Part shown: positions 35,419 through 45,134 of the stretch, in pieces
How the letters are laid out: each line of letters begins with the position of its first letter
Position numbering within the stretch: the stretch's first letter is position 1
Assembly (NCBI RefSeq): GCF_006716485.1
Contig: NZ_VFPD01000001.1
Coordinates: 458,760-522,759, forward strand
Direction of reading: 5' to 3'
DNA from: Chryseobacterium aquifrigidense
GTDB lineage: Bacteria; Bacteroidota; Bacteroidia; Flavobacteriales; Weeksellaceae
Length of the DNA stretch: 64,000 bases
Made by a program: the position numbers and the translations under genes
The notes under the pieces: model-generated
Seen by the model: the letters and a program-made list of their open reading frames with translations, nothing else
Databases searched by the model: none
What the model was told of the DNA's origin: nothing

Positions 35419-35483
35419 ATTATAAGTTTCTGATAATAGGAAGTGGAATAAATTTTCAACTTCCTCACTTAGTAAGTTATCTG

Positions 35484-36560
35484 TTATACAAAAGGAGCTT
35501 TCACTACTTTTGCAGGAATATTCTTATTTCTTACCTGGATAAAGATCTCAGATCCTAATTTGAAGTGAGGTTTGTCTACATATGCAAGACCTAAACCTAC
35601 TTTCTTCATTGGAGACTGTGTTCCGGAAGTTACTTTTCCAATCACATTTCCTTCAGCATCCACTACAGGATAATCATGTCTCGGAACTCCTTTATCAGTC
35701 AATTCAAAGCCTACTAATTTTCTTGTAATACCTTCTTCTTTCTGTTTTGCGAAAACATCCTTGGAAACGAAGTCTTTATCGAACTTGGTGATCCATCCTA
35801 AACCTGCTTCAATCGGAGAAGTTGTATCATCAATATCATTTCCGTAAAGGCAGAATCCTTTTTCTAATCTTAAAGTATCTCTGGCAGCCAATCCGCAAGG
35901 AATGATTTCTTCTTCCTTACCTGCTTCCATTACAGCATCCCAAAGTTTTTCAGCACTTGCATTGTTGAAATAGATCTCAAAACCTCCGCTTCCTGTGTAT
36001 CCTGTGTTGGAAATGATCACGTTATTTTCTCCGGCAACGCTTCCTACTGTAAAATGGTAGTAAGGAATTTCTGAAAGGTTTACTTCTGTAAGTTTTTGAA
36101 GAATTTCAGTAGCTTTAGGCCCCTGAATTGCCAATAAAGACATTTCATCAGAAGCGTTAGTCATTTTAGCTCCGAAAGTATTGTATTTTGAAATATGATT
36201 CCAGTCTTTGTCAATATTGGATGCGTTTACCACCACGAAATATTTGTCATCTTCCATTTTGTAAACGATAAGATCATCTACAATTCCTCCGTTTTCGTTA
36301 GGAAGACAAGAATATTGAGCTTTTCCATTTTCAAGTGCATCTACATTATTGGTTGTGACATATTGTAAAAGGTCTTTTGAACCCGGCCCTTCGATGAAAA
36401 ACTGTCCCATGTGGGAAACATCAAATAATCCTGCTTTTTCTCTTACTGCAAAATGCTCTTCTGTAACCCCTGAATATTGAACAGGCATTTCAAAACCTGC
36501 GAAAGGTACGATCTTAGCTCCCAAAGAAACGTGTTTGTCGTACAAGGCTGTTTTCTTCAT
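35484..36560 (-). CDS. gcvT: Glycine cleavage system T protein (aminomethyltransferase)
   Basis: Transfers the methylene of aminomethyl-lipoyl H protein to tetrahydrofolate, releasing ammonia. The 358 residues show the GcvT fold: [62 protein letters not shown] and a C-terminal [21 protein letters not shown]. It lies 18 nt after a small secreted-protein gene and idi. No glycine riboswitch is visible before it. Confidence 0.96.
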   Translation of the reverse strand: MKKTALYDKHVSLGAKIVPFAGFEMPVQYSGVTEEHFAVREKAGLFDVSHMGQFFIEGPGSKDLLQYVTTNNVDALENGKAQYSCLPNENGGIVDDLIVYKMEDDKYFVVVNASNIDKDWNHISKYNTFGAKMTNASDEMSLLAIQGPKATEILQKLTEVNLSEIPYYHFTVGSVAGENNVIISNTGYTGSGGFEIYFNNASAEKLWDAVMEAGKEEEIIPCGLAARDTLRLEKGFCLYGNDIDDTTSPIEAGLGWITKFDKDFVSKDVFAKQKEEGITRKLVGFELTDKGVPRHDYPVVDAEGNVIGKVTSGTQSPMKKVGLGLAYVDKPHFKLGSEIFIQVRNKNIPAKVVKAPFV

Positions 36561-36577
36561 ATTTAATTTTTATTTCT

Positions 36578-37051
36578 TTATTTCTTTATTTTAAAACTGT
36601 TAAAAGTCTCATTGAAAAGGGTCATATAGTTTCCGTTCCAGAATTTCTGGCCGCAATTAATGGAAACTAAATATAAGTTTTTGTCTTTTTGAAAAACCTT
36701 GGTTATCCAGAACAGCTTCTCTTTTTCATCAAAATGCTCATAGAAATATTCTGTATACCCTTTCTGGCTCTTTTTTTCTTTTACTTTTTTCTCTTCATCA
36801 TTGGACTGATAAAGGGCCAGAATGAATTTTTTCACTTCTTCCTTTGGAAGGGGAAGGTCATGGTATTCCGAAATGGTGATAGCGCCAATCTGACTGGTAG
36901 GGAAAATATTGATAATCTCACTGTCATTTGTGGACTTCCAGCCTTCAGGAACATTGATAGAATAATTCGGAGTGTCAAATACACCTGCATTTTGGGCAAA
37001 AAACAGACTTCCCGTCAAAAGTGCAGAAAAAAGCAATATTTTTTTCATCAT
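36578..37051 (-). CDS. Secreted hypothetical protein between idi and gcvT
   Basis: A 157-residue exported protein (signal peptide MMKKILLFSALLTGSLFFAQ) with a PsbP-like feel: DTPNYSINVPEGWKSTNDSE, then AITISEYHDLPLP and a C-terminal LVSINCGQKFWNGNYMTLFN. I do not recognise a defined family. Its ATG overlaps the idi stop (TAATG), so translation is probably coupled. A second ATG directly follows the first. Confidence 0.78.
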   Translation of the reverse strand: MMKKILLFSALLTGSLFFAQNAGVFDTPNYSINVPEGWKSTNDSEIINIFPTSQIGAITISEYHDLPLPKEEVKKFILALYQSNDEEKKVKEKKSQKGYTEYFYEHFDEKEKLFWITKVFQKDKNLYLVSINCGQKFWNGNYMTLFNETFNSFKIKK

Positions 37052-37560
37052 TAAAAATGGTGTTTATATTCTTCGAGGATAATTTTGAACCATTCCGTAA
37101 AGTTTTCAGGATTTTCGGAAATCTCTTTATCCAGATCTTCCATAGAAATGAATCTTACTTCTTCCACTTCTTCTTTATTTAAATTGAAATCAGCTTCGTG
37201 ATTTCCTACAAACACATGATCCAGCTCATGCTCCCAAAGACCACCGCCTACATCTGCTTTGTAAATAAAATTGAATTTTTCTGAAAGTTCTGCTTCAATT
37301 CCCAGTTCTTCCTTTAGTCTGCGTACCGCTGCCTCCTGATAAGTTTCCCCGTTACGTGGGTGCGAGCATACCGCATTGGTCCATTGGTTAGGAGAATGAT
37401 ACTTGCCTGAAGCCCTTTTCTGAAGAAGCATTTCTCCTTTACTGTTGAAAAGAAATACAGAAAAAGCACGGTGTAACAGGCCGTTGATGTGAGCCTGCTG
37501 TTTTTCCATCAGCCCTAAAACTTCATCCTCAGGATTTACTAAAACGACAAATTCTTCCAT
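37051..37560 (-). CDS. idi: Isopentenyl-diphosphate delta-isomerase, type I
   Basis: A 169-residue Nudix-fold enzyme interconverting IPP and DMAPP for isoprenoid synthesis (menaquinone, carotenoids). The catalytic Cys is in WTNAVCSHPRNGE and the Nudix-like helix is EAAVRRLKEELGI; WEHELDHVFVG carries the conserved Glu pair. First gene of idi-hypothetical-gcvT. Confidence 0.94.
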   Translation of the reverse strand: MEEFVVLVNPEDEVLGLMEKQQAHINGLLHRAFSVFLFNSKGEMLLQKRASGKYHSPNQWTNAVCSHPRNGETYQEAAVRRLKEELGIEAELSEKFNFIYKADVGGGLWEHELDHVFVGNHEADFNLNKEEVEEVRFISMEDLDKEISENPENFTEWFKIILEEYKHHF

Positions 37561-37831
37561 TCCTACAAATGTAAGAGTAATAAATGTATTTTGGAAATTT
37601 TTAGATAAACATCATGCTTTTTGTCATCTATTGAGAAGGTAGGGAGTGCTTACACATAAATCGGCATTGTTCTTACAGATTACTGATAAAAAAGAAATAT
37701 CAAAACGAAAATTTTTAACTAATTTGAATAAAATGGTTGATAAAATATTAATATTATTCTTTAAATAATACTTTTTATAGTATATTTTTAATATAAATGA
37801 AGATTAACGTGCCTGATAGTTGTAAAAACGC

Positions 37832-37839
37832 TAACTTTG
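37832..37839 (+). promoter_or_regulatory. -7 box TAACTTTG for HAD phosphatase gene
   Basis: Exact TAnnTTTG, 18 nt before ATG 37857. The rest of the ~295-bp gap (37561-37831) is AT-rich with no gene or repeat that I can see. Confidence 0.5.
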
Positions 37840-37856
37840 TTACTTAATATTTAGTA

Positions 37857-38267
37857 ATGGAATTAGAATACATTGAACACATTAGTCCTATTCTAAAGGA
37901 TGGCGTAAAAAATTACTTAATAGATATCGACGGAACCATTACAGATGACGTTCCCAACGAAGAACCGGAAAGAATGGTTACCTGTGAACCTTATCCTGAT
38001 GCACTGGAAACTGTCAACAGATGGTATGATGAAGGGCACCAGATCTGCTTTTTTACTTCAAGAACCGAAAATCTAAAACAAATCACAATCGACTGGCTGG
38101 ATAAGCATGGCTTCAAATACCACAGTGTGCTTTGCGGAAAACCAAGAGGAGGAAATTATCACTGGATAGACAACCACCTGGTAAGAGCTACAAGATACAA
38201 AGGAAGATTTACGGATTTGGTAGAAAAACAAGTGACCATTGAAGTATTCAAAGAAGACGGCGAATAA
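37857..38267 (+). CDS. HAD-superfamily phosphatase-like protein (LNS2-like)
   Basis: A 136-residue single-domain HAD-fold protein. Motif I is LIDIDGTITDD (about 21-31), motif II FFTSRTENLKQIT (about 63-75), and the rear motif includes GKPRGGNYHWIDNH. The arrangement resembles LNS2/lipin-type minimal HADs. Some databases label relatives 'phosphoheptose isomerase', which does not fit the motifs. Substrate unknown. It lies 90 nt before the serA-like gene. Confidence 0.78.
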   Translation: MELEYIEHISPILKDGVKNYLIDIDGTITDDVPNEEPERMVTCEPYPDALETVNRWYDEGHQICFFTSRTENLKQITIDWLDKHGFKYHSVLCGKPRGGNYHWIDNHLVRATRYKGRFTDLVEKQVTIEVFKEDGE

Positions 38268-38354
38268 AAATATAATTCAAAGATTTAAAGATTAAATGTG
38301 AACCCGGTTCCTTTAATTTTTAAATCTTTCATTTTTTAATATACTTGATATTTT

Positions 38355-39314
38355 ATGAAAGTTTTAGCAAACGACGGCCTGGATCAATCCGGAATAGATG
38401 CATTGACAGAAAAAGGCTTTGAAGTGATTACTACAAAAGTTCCACAGGAATTTTTGGTAGATTATATTAACGAGCACAAAATCCGTACTCTATTGGTGAG
38501 AAGTGCTACGCAGGTAAGAAAAGATATTATTGACGGATGTCCATCTATCGACATTATTGGTAGAGGAGGTGTTGGCATGGATAATATTGATGTAGACTAT
38601 GCAAGGGAAAAAGGAATCCATGTGATCAATACTCCTTCTGCTTCTTCAGAATCGGTAGCTGAGCTTGTTTTTGCTCATTTATTTTCCGGAGCAAGATTTC
38701 TTCAGGATTCCAACAGAAAAATGCCTTTGGTTGGAGATACTGAATTTTCAGGTCTTAAAAAAGCTTATGCTGCCGGTATTGAACTGAGAGGAAAGACGAT
38801 TGGTATTGTAGGAATGGGAAGAATCGGGCAGGAAGTGGCAAGAATTGCTTTAGGACTTGGAATGAGAGTAGTGGCAGCTGATAATAATGTAGGAAAAGCA
38901 AGTATTAAAGTGAAGTTTTATAACAATCAGTTCATCAATGTTGATATTGAGACTGAACCGTTACAGGATGTTTTAAAACATTCAGACTTCATTACATTAC
39001 ACGTTCCGGCTCAGAAAGACGGTTACATGATTGGTCAAAATGAATTTGAAATCATGAAAGACGGAGTGGCTATCGTAAACTGTTCAAGAGGAGGAGTTAT
39101 TGATGAAGCAGCTTTGATTCATGCTTTGGATTCAGGTAAAGTAAGATTTGCAGGATTAGATGTTTTCATTAATGAGCCAACACCATCTAAGGAGATCCTT
39201 ACTCATTCTAAAATCTCTCTTACTCCTCATACTGGAGCTTCTACTCTTGAAGCACAGGATAGAATCGGGCTTTCTCTTGCAGAGCAGATTTCAAGTATCT
39301 TACAGATTCAGTAA
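38355..39314 (+). CDS. serA: D-2-hydroxyacid dehydrogenase, probable D-3-phosphoglycerate dehydrogenase
   Basis: A 319-residue NAD-dependent enzyme. The substrate domain has LVRSATQVRKDIID and GRGGVGMDNIDVDYA; the Rossmann motif is GIVGMGRIGQEVA. The catalytic Arg is in NCSRGGVIDE, Glu in INEPTP and His in LTPHTGAST. It lacks the ACT domain of long SerA, as is usual in flavobacteria. It probably makes 3-phosphohydroxypyruvate for serine synthesis; other D-2-hydroxyacid substrates remain possible. Ends at a terminator. Confidence 0.85.
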   Translation: MKVLANDGLDQSGIDALTEKGFEVITTKVPQEFLVDYINEHKIRTLLVRSATQVRKDIIDGCPSIDIIGRGGVGMDNIDVDYAREKGIHVINTPSASSESVAELVFAHLFSGARFLQDSNRKMPLVGDTEFSGLKKAYAAGIELRGKTIGIVGMGRIGQEVARIALGLGMRVVAADNNVGKASIKVKFYNNQFINVDIETEPLQDVLKHSDFITLHVPAQKDGYMIGQNEFEIMKDGVAIVNCSRGGVIDEAALIHALDSGKVRFAGLDVFINEPTPSKEILTHSKISLTPHTGASTLEAQDRIGLSLAEQISSILQIQ

Positions 39315-39335
39315 TTTGGAAATGATATTATAAAT

Positions 39336-39366
39336 AAAGCACCTTGGTTAGACCGAGGTGCTTTTT
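39336..39366 (+). terminator. Terminator of serA-like gene
   Basis: 13-bp stem AAAGCACCTTGGT / ACCGAGGTGCTTT with one G-T pair, loop TAG, T tail. Confidence 0.88.
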
Positions 39367-39388
39367 ATATTAAAATGTAGTTTACAAA

Positions 39389-39766
39389 TTAGATATTTTT
39401 GCTTTTCAACAAATCTCTGATCTCAGTAAGTAATTTTTGATCCTCTGTAGGTCCTGCAGGAGCTGGAGCATCTTTTTTGTTCACTTTATTGGCTAGTTTA
39501 ATGATCCAGAAAAGAACCATGGCAATACAAAGGAAACTGATTACTGCAGAAAGGAAATTTCCATACGCAACTCCGTTCCATGTAAGTTTTGCTATATTTT
39601 CTGCACCAGCTGCTTTCAATGCCGGATTTAATATCAGAGGAGTGATAACATCTTCAACCAAAGACGAAACAATTTTACCAAATGCTGCCCCAATGATCAC
39701 ACCGACAGCAAGATCGAGAACATTGCCCTTAAAGGCAAACTCTTTAAATTCTTTGACAAATCCCAT
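39389..39766 (-). CDS. mscL: Large-conductance mechanosensitive channel
   Basis: A 125-residue inner-membrane pentameric channel that opens under hypo-osmotic shock. The N-terminal amphipathic helix is FVKEFKEFAFKGNVLDLAVG, TM1 continues as VIIGAAFGKIVSSLVEDVITPL, TM2 is AVISFLCIAMVLFWIIKLAN, and a charged cytoplasmic helix ends the chain. A TATTTTTG box on the minus strand (39797-39804) lies 30 nt upstream of the start. Confidence 0.96.
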   Translation of the reverse strand: MGFVKEFKEFAFKGNVLDLAVGVIIGAAFGKIVSSLVEDVITPLILNPALKAAGAENIAKLTWNGVAYGNFLSAVISFLCIAMVLFWIIKLANKVNKKDAPAPAGPTEDQKLLTEIRDLLKSKNI

Positions 39767-40012
39767 AATTTATATTTTTTTTAATTAGTATATACACAAA
39801 AATATAATTAAAAAATGTAAAAAACACTACGTTTTTGTAGTTTTTTGTAGCTAAATATTGAATTTTATGCGGAATTTCTATCATCTGCTTTAATGAATAT
39901 TCCTACATTATATCAATACATTGTTTCATTAATGATAACTTTTTATTTTTATTAATGACGTGATATCATAATGAAAAATCTTTTGTAATTTGCTTAAAAG
40001 TTTGTTTTACCT

Positions 40013-41530
40013 ATGAAAATTTTTACCGCAGAACAGATCCGAAGCTGGGATCAGTTTACCATTTCCAAAGAGCCGGTTTCTTCCATTCAATTAATGGAAA
40101 GAGCTTCAATAGCTGTAGCTCACTGGATTTCGGAACATTGTAAAAACCATAAAAAACTGGCTGTATTTTGTGGTAATGGAAACAATGGCGGTGATGGGCT
40201 GGCTGTTGCAAGGATACTTTATCTTAAAGGTTTCGATGTAGATATATTTGTAAGCGATTCCAAAAAGAAATTTTCAGAAGATGCATCTGTTAATCTGAAA
40301 AGACTCCGCGATTTGTCAGGAATTTCGGTCAGAAAATTTGATTCCTCCGAGCATTATAATTTTGATGAGAAAACCATTATTGTAGATGCCCTTTTCGGAA
40401 CAGGTTTATCCAGACCGTTGGAAGGAGAGTTGAAAGGACTTATTGAGCAGCTGAATTCCAAAAAGAATATTAAGATATCCATTGATGTTCCTTCCGGATT
40501 GTCTGCTGATGAAATGTTTGATTATGATCCTGTTATTCTGAAAGCGGATTATACTCTTACTTTTCAATGCTGGAAAAAGACCTTCCTTCATCCTGAAACC
40601 GGAAAATATACGGGAAAAGTAATAGTACTGGATATTGATTTAAGTAAAATATATGCAGACACAACCGATTCTGATTACTCTGTAATTGATGATCAGCTGA
40701 TCAGTTCAATATTCATTCCGAGACAGGAATTTTCTCATAAAGGGAGTTATGGTAAGGCAGCCATCATAGGAGGTAGCTATGGAAAAGTAGGAGCGGCAGT
40801 ACTGGCTACAAAATCAGCTTTAAAAACCGGTGCGGGGCTTACCTTTACCCTTGCTCCGGAATGTGGATATGATGTTTTACAGACCTCATGCCCTGAGGCC
40901 ATGTTTATAAAAGGAGGAGAGCAGTTTATTACAAATTTTGAAATGGACAAAGATGTTACCTGTGGTGCAGGTCCTGGTTTGGGAACTCATTCCGGAACAG
41001 AGAAAAGCTTTTTGAGTTTTTTGAAAAGCTATTCTCAGCCCTTAGTTCTTGATGCAGATGCATTGAATATTATTTCAAAAAATCAGAAAAATTTGAAACT
41101 CATTCCCAAAAAATCAATTATAACCCCTCATCCTAAGGAGTTTGAGAGACTTTTCGGAAGTACGGATAATTCTTTTAAAAGACTTGAGCTGGCAAGGAAA
41201 AAGGCAAAAGAGCTGGGTCTTTATATTGTACTCAAGGATCATCATAGCCAGGTTATTACTCCGGAAGGAAGAGTATTCTATAATATTACAGGGAATGCAG
41301 GTCTTGCGAAAGGAGGAAGCGGAGATATTCTTACCGGAATTCTGACTTCGCTTCTGGCCCAGAAATATTCCGAAGAGGAAGCCTGTATTCTGGGGGTGTG
41401 GCTGCATGGCAGAGCTGCGGATGTAGCTTCTGAAAAGCATTCAAAAGAATCGATGCTGCCTACTGATGTAATTGATGCATTGGGAGCTGTTTTTGAAGAA
41501 CTGAACAGGAAAACAGAGAGGAATCTGTGA
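40013..41530 (+). CDS. nnr: Bifunctional NAD(P)H-hydrate epimerase / ADP-dependent dehydratase
   Basis: Repairs damaged NAD(P)H hydrates. The N-terminal epimerase (YjeF_N, about 1-215) has QLMERAS, CGNGNNGGDGLAVAR and DALFGTGLSRPLEG. The C-terminal ribokinase-like dehydratase (about 225-500) has SYGKVGAAVLATKSALKTGAG (part), DADALNIISK, ITPHPKEFERLFG and GNAGLAKGGSGDILTG. The length of 505 is normal for the fusion. Monocistronic. Confidence 0.96.
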   Translation: MKIFTAEQIRSWDQFTISKEPVSSIQLMERASIAVAHWISEHCKNHKKLAVFCGNGNNGGDGLAVARILYLKGFDVDIFVSDSKKKFSEDASVNLKRLRDLSGISVRKFDSSEHYNFDEKTIIVDALFGTGLSRPLEGELKGLIEQLNSKKNIKISIDVPSGLSADEMFDYDPVILKADYTLTFQCWKKTFLHPETGKYTGKVIVLDIDLSKIYADTTDSDYSVIDDQLISSIFIPRQEFSHKGSYGKAAIIGGSYGKVGAAVLATKSALKTGAGLTFTLAPECGYDVLQTSCPEAMFIKGGEQFITNFEMDKDVTCGAGPGLGTHSGTEKSFLSFLKSYSQPLVLDADALNIISKNQKNLKLIPKKSIITPHPKEFERLFGSTDNSFKRLELARKKAKELGLYIVLKDHHSQVITPEGRVFYNITGNAGLAKGGSGDILTGILTSLLAQKYSEEEACILGVWLHGRAADVASEKHSKESMLPTDVIDALGAVFEELNRKTERNL

Positions 41531-41545
41531 TAATTTTAAGATATT

Positions 41546-41588
41546 AAAAAAGGCAAATCTGTATTTCTACAAATTTGCCTTTTTATTT
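41546..41588. terminator. Bidirectional terminator between nnr and lgt
   Basis: Stem AAAAGGCAAAT / ATTTGCCTTTT with an inner TGTA/TACA extension, loop TTTC, T tail. Confidence 0.88.
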
Positions 41589-41602
41589 TTTTCTCTGGTG
41601 GC

Positions 41603-42877
41603 TTATTCCGGTTTCTCGTTTTCTGCCTCAGTGATCTTGAATTTCTTGGAAACGATCATGATGACAACCCCTGCAATCATAAAAGGAATCGAAAGCACCT
41701 GACCTGTATTCAGACCGCCAATCTGGATGAATTCATCTCCCTGTGGCTCTTTAAGGAATTCAACAAAGAATCTGATGGCCCAAAGAATAATGAAAAACAA
41801 ACCGAATAACCATCCCTGCTGATATTTTTTATCTGTTTTTCTGTACAATATCCATAGCAAAATGAAAAGAAGAACGTATCCTACCGCTTCAAATAACTGG
41901 CTTGGATAACGGGGTACAGTAAGACCGTACTCACTGCTTTGTTGTGGGAAAAGCAAAGCGAACGGAGAATTCGGGTCAGCGGGTTTACCAACGATTTCAG
42001 AATTGAAAAAGTTCCCCATTCTTACAAATGCTCCACCTAAAGCTACTACAATACCCAGTCTGTCATATACCCAGAACGGATTTTTTTTAATGATTTTAAA
42101 TGAATAATAAAGCGTAGTGAAAATCAAGGCAATCGTAGCACCGTGGCTTGCCAGCCCTGAAAATCCAGTGAATTTAAAACCGTTTTTTGTACTTATTGGT
42201 AAAAATACACTCCAGAAATCCTCTTTAAATAGTTCCGGCTGATAGAAGATAACATGTCCTAATCTTGCTCCCAGAATGGTTCCGATCAACGTCCATGTGA
42301 ACAGAGGCTCCAGGTATTTCTGATTCACATTATCAATCTTAAAGATTCTTGTCATCAAAATATATCCGAAACCAAATGCAAATACAAACATCAAACTATA
42401 AAAGTGAAGCGTAAATGATCCGATGTGAATACCTTTTGAAGGATCCCATATTTTAAATGAAGTTTTAAGTTCTACCTTGTCAGAATCAGTGATAGGTTTT
42501 ACAGATTTTACAGCATATTTGAAAGTGGTGATATTTTCTTTGGTAACGCCAGTATCAATAAGTTTAAAGTTTTTATCAAAAAACTGATACTGTGAATCTT
42601 TGTACTTTGCTAAAGTGGAAGCACCATAATTGTAATAGGCAGGCTCAAAATTGGATTCATTAAGGATCACAACAAAAGACTGGCTTTTATCTGATTCTCT
42701 GTCCGGAAAAGCCGTAAGGTCTCCCATCTCTGTAGTAGAATAGATTTTTACAGGAACATTGGTTCCGTTGATATCTAAGGTTCCGTCAGATAAACCTCCA
42801 GGGTATTCCTGTGCAAAAAGAAGCTGCGTTGTAAACGCAAACAGCACAAGATAAATTCTGAAAAAGATAGTATTCAT
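41603..42877 (-). CDS. lgt: Prolipoprotein diacylglyceryl transferase with secreted N-terminal extension
   Basis: Inner-membrane enzyme that attaches diacylglycerol to the lipobox Cys of prolipoproteins. The Lgt core begins near residue 145 (GIHIGSFTLHFYSLMFVFAF) and has GARLGHVIFYQPE, SHGATIALI, the signature RMGNFFNSEIVGKP and RYPSQLFEA. Ahead of it is a signal peptide (LVLFAFTTQLLFAQ) and ~120 periplasmic residues (NGTNVPVKIYSTTEMGD, KSQSFVVILNESNFEPAYY). This makes 424 residues against about 290 for E. coli Lgt. The extension has no recognised function; I believe it recurs in related flavobacteria. Confidence 0.93.
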   Translation of the reverse strand: MNTIFFRIYLVLFAFTTQLLFAQEYPGGLSDGTLDINGTNVPVKIYSTTEMGDLTAFPDRESDKSQSFVVILNESNFEPAYYNYGASTLAKYKDSQYQFFDKNFKLIDTGVTKENITTFKYAVKSVKPITDSDKVELKTSFKIWDPSKGIHIGSFTLHFYSLMFVFAFGFGYILMTRIFKIDNVNQKYLEPLFTWTLIGTILGARLGHVIFYQPELFKEDFWSVFLPISTKNGFKFTGFSGLASHGATIALIFTTLYYSFKIIKKNPFWVYDRLGIVVALGGAFVRMGNFFNSEIVGKPADPNSPFALLFPQQSSEYGLTVPRYPSQLFEAVGYVLLFILLWILYRKTDKKYQQGWLFGLFFIILWAIRFFVEFLKEPQGDEFIQIGGLNTGQVLSIPFMIAGVVIMIVSKKFKITEAENEKPE

Positions 42878-42900
42878 TTTCTATTGATTTGATAGTTTGA

Positions 42901-43152
42901 TTATTGACATTTATGTTTGGGTGGAACAGGGTCGTAACCGCTTCCTCCCCAGGGATGGCATCTTAAAATTCTTTTAAATCCCAGCCAGAAACCTTTAAAA
43001 ACACCATGCACCTGTAGCGACTCAATCATATAGTGAGAGCAGGTAGGTTCGTAACGGCAGTTTTTGGGAAGTAAGGGCGAGATGAACCATTGGTAAAATT
43101 TGATCAAAATTACCAGCGGAAATGTAATGATTTTATTGAATGTAAGTTTCAA
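42901..43152 (-). CDS. yidD: Membrane protein insertion efficiency factor YidD
   Basis: A small protein aiding YidC/Sec insertion of inner-membrane proteins. Motifs are [35 protein letters not shown] and [19 protein letters not shown] in family form. The start is taken at TTG 43152 (83 residues, the usual family length); an ATG at 43215 adds a 21-residue hydrophobic segment. A TATTTTTG box on the minus strand at 43160-43167 also favours the later start. Located 24 nt before lgt on the same strand. Confidence 0.85.
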   Translation of the reverse strand: MKLTFNKIITFPLVILIKFYQWFISPLLPKNCRYEPTCSHYMIESLQVHGVFKGFWLGFKRILRCHPWGGSGYDPVPPKHKCQ

Positions 43153-43255
43153 AACAATGCAAAAATAGGGTAAAAAAATGAAAATTAGTTTAAATTTGTT
43201 ATAAGTTTCGGCCATCAGAAATCCGAAACATTGATCTTAAAAAAATAGAATTACT

Positions 43256-44533
43256 TTGAATCAAAATATTCCATTAGCTGAAAAATTAAGACCCAAAACC
43301 CTCAATGATGTATTGGGGCAGGAGCACCTTACCGGCGAGAAAGGAACAATCAGAAAGATGATTGAAAATAACAGCCTCAATTCACTCATATTCTGGGGAC
43401 CTCCGGGAACAGGAAAAACTACGCTGGCTGAAATTATCTCAGAACAGTCGGGAAGAAAGTTTTATAAGCTTTCAGCAGTTTCTTCTGGAGTAAAAGACGT
43501 AAGGGATGTGATTGAAGATGCAAAAAAGCAGAATCTGTTCTCCGGAAAATCACCAATCTTGTTTATTGATGAGATTCACAGGTTTAATAAATCGCAGCAG
43601 GATTCATTATTGCATGCGGTGGAAAAAGGCTGGATTGTATTGATTGGTGCGACTACCGAAAATCCAAGTTTTGAAATAGTATCAGCATTGCTTTCAAGAA
43701 GTCAGGTTTATGTTTTAAAAGCATTGAGTTATGAAAAGCTGGAGGAATTAATTGATATTGCTTCCGAACGATATAATAAAGATGAAGGAACAGATTTTAA
43801 AATCCTTGAAAAAGAAGCTTTTATTCAATACTCCGGTGGGGATGCCAGAAAACTAATCAATTCCGTAGAGTTGGTTTTAAATCAATATAAAAATTCTGGA
43901 ACAACGGAAATTATTAATTCTGATGTGTTGGAAGTTCTTCAGGAGACAATGGCGCTCTATGATAAAAACGGAGAGCAGCATTATGATATTATTTCAGCCT
44001 TCATCAAATCTATGCGTGGAGGTGATCCTAACGGAGCGGTGTATTGGCTGGCAAGAATGATTGCCGGTGGGGAAGATATTAAGTTTATCGCAAGGAGAAT
44101 GCTTATTCTGGCCGCTGAAGATGTGGGTTTGGCGAATCCAAACGCTTTGGTGGTTGCTAATAACTGTTTTCAGGCGATCAATGTGATCGGGAATCCTGAA
44201 GCAAGGATTATATTAAGTGAAACAGCGGTGTATCTTGCGGTTTCACCTAAAAGTAATTCTGCGTATATGGCCATCAATGAAGCGCTGGCTTTGGTGAAAC
44301 AGACGGGAAACCTGCCTGTACCACTTCATTTAAGAAATGCTCCTACCAAACTGATGAAAGATCTGGATTATGGGAAAGAATATAAGTACGCTCATTCTTA
44401 TGAAGGAAATTTTGTAGAACAGGACTTTCTTCCGGAAGAAATCAGGAATGTAAAACTGTATGAGCCTGGTAATAATGCTACAGAAAAGAAGATTTACGAG
44501 GAGCTTAAGAAAAAATGGAACAATAAATATTAA
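43256..44533 (+). CDS. rarA: Replication-associated recombination protein A (AAA+ ATPase)
   Basis: Clamp-loader-like ATPase (RarA/MgsA/WRNIP1) acting at stalled replication forks. Walker A is FWGPPGTGKTTLAE (about 46-59), Walker B LFIDEIHRFNKSQQD, sensor 1 IGATTENPSFE and sensor 2 region SGGDARKLIN. The C-terminal part (AEDVGLANPNALVVANNCFQ) is the tetramerisation domain. The start is TTG 43256, since no in-frame ATG gives the conserved NIPLAEKLRPKTL opening. Confidence 0.95.
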   Translation: MNQNIPLAEKLRPKTLNDVLGQEHLTGEKGTIRKMIENNSLNSLIFWGPPGTGKTTLAEIISEQSGRKFYKLSAVSSGVKDVRDVIEDAKKQNLFSGKSPILFIDEIHRFNKSQQDSLLHAVEKGWIVLIGATTENPSFEIVSALLSRSQVYVLKALSYEKLEELIDIASERYNKDEGTDFKILEKEAFIQYSGGDARKLINSVELVLNQYKNSGTTEIINSDVLEVLQETMALYDKNGEQHYDIISAFIKSMRGGDPNGAVYWLARMIAGGEDIKFIARRMLILAAEDVGLANPNALVVANNCFQAINVIGNPEARIILSETAVYLAVSPKSNSAYMAINEALALVKQTGNLPVPLHLRNAPTKLMKDLDYGKEYKYAHSYEGNFVEQDFLPEEIRNVKLYEPGNNATEKKIYEELKKKWNNKY

Positions 44534-44539
44534 AATAAA

Positions 44540-44566
44540 AAAGGATGCTGTTTTTCAGCATCCTTT
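44540..44566. terminator. Bidirectional terminator after rarA
   Basis: Stem AAAGGATGCTG / CAGCATCCTTT, loop TTTTT. Confidence 0.88.
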
Positions 44567-44580
44567 CTATATTATTCAAG

Positions 44581-45018
44581 TTATTCAGTAGTATAAATAA
44601 ACAATGTTTTCTTACCGTTATAATCTTTTGTTTCTGTTCTTTTTTTGATTTCAGGATAAATCATGGTATTGGTGTCTGTGAATTCATATCCTTCAATAAA
44701 TACAGGATGGTCTGCCGGAATATTGTATTGAGTATTCATATTGGATAAAGCCATTCTATCCAGTACATTTTCTCCGTTTTTGAACTTATATTCAGTCACC
44801 CCTTTCGTAAAAACAGAACTGTATTTTTTTAAGCTTTGGGGAAGGCTGGCGGAAGTACTGTATACCTTTGAAACCTGCAATACGTTCTTTTTGGTATTGA
44901 ACAATTCTACTGTCCCAATGGCATTATCAGCCACTGCAAACTTTACCGCAGGATTTTTTTGCTGGGCAAATAAAGTAGCAGAGGATAGTAATAAAAAAGA
45001 ATAGAGTAATTTTTTCAT
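44581..45018 (-). CDS. Secreted hypothetical protein
   Basis: A 145-residue exported protein with a signal peptide (MKKLLYSFLLLSSATLFAQ). The remainder has GTVELFNTKKNVLQVSKVYS, GVTEYKFKNGENVLD and a C-terminal PVFIEGYEFTDTN. I recognise no family. It is followed by the rarA-shared terminator and stands alone. Confidence 0.75.
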   Translation of the reverse strand: MKKLLYSFLLLSSATLFAQQKNPAVKFAVADNAIGTVELFNTKKNVLQVSKVYSTSASLPQSLKKYSSVFTKGVTEYKFKNGENVLDRMALSNMNTQYNIPADHPVFIEGYEFTDTNTMIYPEIKKRTETKDYNGKKTLFIYTTE

Positions 45019-45134
45019 AATCAGAATATGTAACTGTTAAAAACGTGATAAATATAGTTATTTTTTACAAAATTTGAATCAAATATTAAATTGTTTTGAA
45101 TTTAATTTAGAAATAAAAACTTTAATCCAGATTA

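Noticed and set aside
35484..36560. Glycine riboswitch for gcvT
   Set aside because: The gene follows another by 18 nt, leaving no room for an aptamer, and none is seen before idi.
39819..39846. Hairpin CTAC/GTAG with T run between mscL and nnr
   Set aside because: Short, mismatched stem lying in divergent promoter DNA; not convincing as a terminator or small RNA.
44545..44748. Plus-strand ORF opposite the secreted protein gene
   Set aside because: Antisense shadow of a gene with a clear signal peptide and start; no family resemblance.
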